Positions 5,528 through 6,951 of a stretch of DNA of 6,951 nt are shown here, piece after piece (position 1 is the stretch's first letter; every line of letters begins with the position of its first letter). The stretch is from Actinomycetes bacterium (lineage in GTDB: Bacteria > Actinomycetota > Actinomycetes > Actinomycetales > Actinomycetaceae): contig JAEZVQ010000032.1 of assembly GCA_023420745.1 (NCBI GenBank), forward strand, positions 1 through 6,951. The letters run 5' to 3'. A model generated the notes under the pieces. It saw nothing but the letters and a program-made list of their open reading frames with translations. It ran no database searches and was not told the origin of the DNA. The position numbers were made by a program, and so were the translations under genes.

Positions 5528-6951
5528 GTGTTCAATAACTTGTCGTCACGACTGACCGACTCGTTCCGCAAGCTGCGCGGTAAAGGGATACTCAGCGAAG
5601 CTGACGTCGACGCAACCGTAGCTGACATTCGGCGGGCGCTGCTCGACGCTGACGTCGCGCTCCCAGTTGTGCGCCAGTTCACCGCGGCGGTACGGGACAA
5701 GGCCCTCGGTGCCATCATCACCCAGGGGCTCAACCCCGGTCAGCAGGTTGTGCGAATCGTCCACGACGAACTCGTTGACATCCTCGGTGGGCAAGCGCGC
5801 GAACTTCATTTCGCGCAACGCGGTCCGACCGTGTTCATGCTCGCCGGTTTGCAAGGTGCCGGTAAAACCACGCTTGCGGGGAAGCTCGGTCACTGGATGC
5901 GCGAGGAAGGGCAGAAGGTTCTTCTCGTCGCCTCCGACCTCCAACGCCCCAACGCGGTGCAACAGCTTCAGGTCCTCGGTCAGCGTGCCGGCGTCGACGT
6001 GTGGGCGCCGGAGCCGGGCAACGGTGTCGGCAATCCCGTCGAAGTCGCGCGAACCGGTCTGAATTACGCCATCGAGAACCACTACACCCTGGTTATCGTC
6101 GATACTGCCGGTCGCCTCGGCGTCGACGAAGCGATGATGGAGCAGGCACGCCAGATTCGCGACATTGTCAACCCGCACGAAATCCTCTTTGTCCTTGACG
6201 CGATGGTCGGTCAGGATGCGGTGAACACGTCGGTCGCGTTCCGCGACGGTGTCGGGTTCACCGGCGTGGTGCTGTCGAAACTCGACGGTGATGCGCGAGG
6301 TGGCGCGGCACTGTCGGTTCGCGGCGTCACCGGGGCACCAATCCTGTTCGCTTCCACGGGCGAAGGACTGGAAGACTTCGAGAGATTCCACCCCGACCGG
6401 ATGGCGGGGCGAATCCTCGACATGGGGGACATCCTCACCCTCATTGAACAGGCTGAAAAGAAGATCGACCAGCGCGAAGCCGAAGAAATGGCATCGAAAG
6501 CGCTGTCGGGCGGACTGACGCTCGAAGACTTCTTGTCGCAGATGCAGCAGATTCGCAAACTCGGGTCGATGAAGAAGCTGCTGGGGATGATGCCCGGCGT
6601 GGGGCAGATCCGCGACCAGCTGGAGAACTTCGACGAGCGCGAAATCGACCGGATCGAAGCGATCGTCAAGTCGATGACCCCGGCGGAGCGCCGCGACATC
6701 AAACTCCTCAACGGGTCACGTCGCGCCCGTATTGCACGCGGTTCCGGGACGACCGTGGCTGAGGTCAACTCCCTCGTCAAACGTTTCGAAGCGGCGCGCG
6801 AAATGATGAAGCATATGGGATCCGGCGGTGGCATGCCCGGGATGGGTGGTCTTCCCGGCATGGGGTCGCTGCCAGGAATGGGAAAGCGAGCCGGGGCGCG
6901 CCAGGCGAAGAAGGTCAAGAAGAAGTCGAAGTCAAAGGTGTCGGGTAACCC
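5528..6951 (+). CDS. ffh: Signal recognition particle GTPase Ffh (SRP54 homologue), 3' end cut off by the window
   Basis: Ffh binds 4.5S-type SRP RNA and signal sequences emerging from the ribosome, then docks with FtsY at the membrane. There are 474 codons in the window and no stop, so the gene runs off the end. Actinobacterial Ffh is usually about 515-550 residues, so only a short C-terminal piece should be missing. The N domain is about 1-90. The G domain has P-loop GLQGAGKTT (107-115), an actinobacterial-type G2 motif DLQRPNAV (137-144), DTAGR (192-196), SKLD (250-253) and a closing loop near ASTGEG (275-280). The M domain, about 328-430, has the methionine-rich finger (LLGMMPGVGQI, 351-361) and the SRP-RNA-binding helix-turn-helix NGSRRARIARGSG (395-407). 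The tail holds three Gly/Met/Pro hexapeptides (434-451) and a Lys-rich stretch (461-470). GTG 5528 is supported by a well-spaced Shine-Dalgarno sequence and by family alignment of the P-loop position. Confidence 0.97.
   Translation, partial: MFNNLSSRLTDSFRKLRGKGILSEADVDATVADIRRALLDADVALPVVRQFTAAVRDKALGAIITQGLNPGQQVVRIVHDELVDILGGQARELHFAQRGPTVFMLAGLQGAGKTTLAGKLGHWMREEGQKVLLVASDLQRPNAVQQLQVLGQRAGVDVWAPEPGNGVGNPVEVARTGLNYAIENHYTLVIVDTAGRLGVDEAMMEQARQIRDIVNPHEILFVLDAMVGQDAVNTSVAFRDGVGFTGVVLSKLDGDARGGAALSVRGVTGAPILFASTGEGLEDFERFHPDRMAGRILDMGDILTLIEQAEKKIDQREAEEMASKALSGGLTLEDFLSQMQQIRKLGSMKKLLGMMPGVGQIRDQLENFDEREIDRIEAIVKSMTPAERRDIKLLNGSRRARIARGSGTTVAEVNSLVKRFEAAREMMKHMGSGGGMPGMGGLPGMGSLPGMGKRAGARQAKKVKKKSKSKVSGN
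6827..6880 (+). repeat. Three tandem hexapeptide (18-nt) Gly-Met-Pro repeats in the Ffh tail
   Basis: The units GGMPGM, GGLPGM and GSLPGM follow one another directly after the M domain, at residues 434-451. Met/Gly-rich tails of this kind are familiar in actinobacterial Ffh. The segment is probably flexible and could add to the methionine-rich signal-sequence-binding surface; that role is inferred. Confidence 0.8.

Noticed and set aside
4390..5733. 447-codon open frame on the minus strand across ftsY and the start of ffh
   Set aside because: It lies opposite two unmistakable GTPase genes. Its product is low-complexity with no recognisable domain, and long antisense frames are expected from codon bias in G/C-rich DNA.
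5546..6391. 281-codon minus-strand open frame within ffh
   Set aside because: Opposite the conserved NG domain of Ffh; its composition mirrors the sense codons.

Overview
The window looks like a housekeeping segment of a high-GC Gram-positive (actinobacterial) chromosome. The support is strong G/C preference at third codon positions, GTG used as the start of every gene, an Smc N-terminus and an Ffh G2 motif (DLQRPNAV) of actinobacterial type, and an FtsY with an N-terminal membrane anchor. I cannot name the genus. Three TTA leucine codons in smc argue weakly against a lineage where TTA is reserved for regulated genes, such as Streptomyces.

Layout, all on the + strand: (1) positions 1-71 are upstream DNA carrying a good -10 hexamer; (2) smc, 72-3635, a complete chromosome condensation ATPase; (3) a 68-nt gap, then a 131-codon gene of unknown function for a small single-pass membrane protein, 3704-4099; (4) a 71-nt gap with an inverted repeat, then ftsY, 4171-5427, the SRP receptor GTPase; (5) a 100-nt gap with a possible promoter and a good Shine-Dalgarno, then ffh, 5528 to the window end, the SRP54-type GTPase, cut off near its C-terminus. 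No RNA gene, mobile element, CRISPR array or convincing intrinsic terminator was seen.

Ffh (with SRP RNA, not in this window) and FtsY are the two partner GTPases that deliver ribosomes making membrane proteins to the translocon. Smc acts separately, in chromosome organisation and segregation, but commonly sits next to ftsY in actinobacteria. The small membrane protein is the only gene without a known role.

The content is conserved and mostly ordinary; I found no strong evidence of a new multi-gene system. The most notable points are the uncharacterised membrane protein between smc and ftsY, leaderless-type starts at three consecutive genes, a tandem pentapeptide repeat in the FtsY linker, and direct ftsY-ffh adjacency without the amtB-glnK-glnD block found there in well-known actinobacteria.
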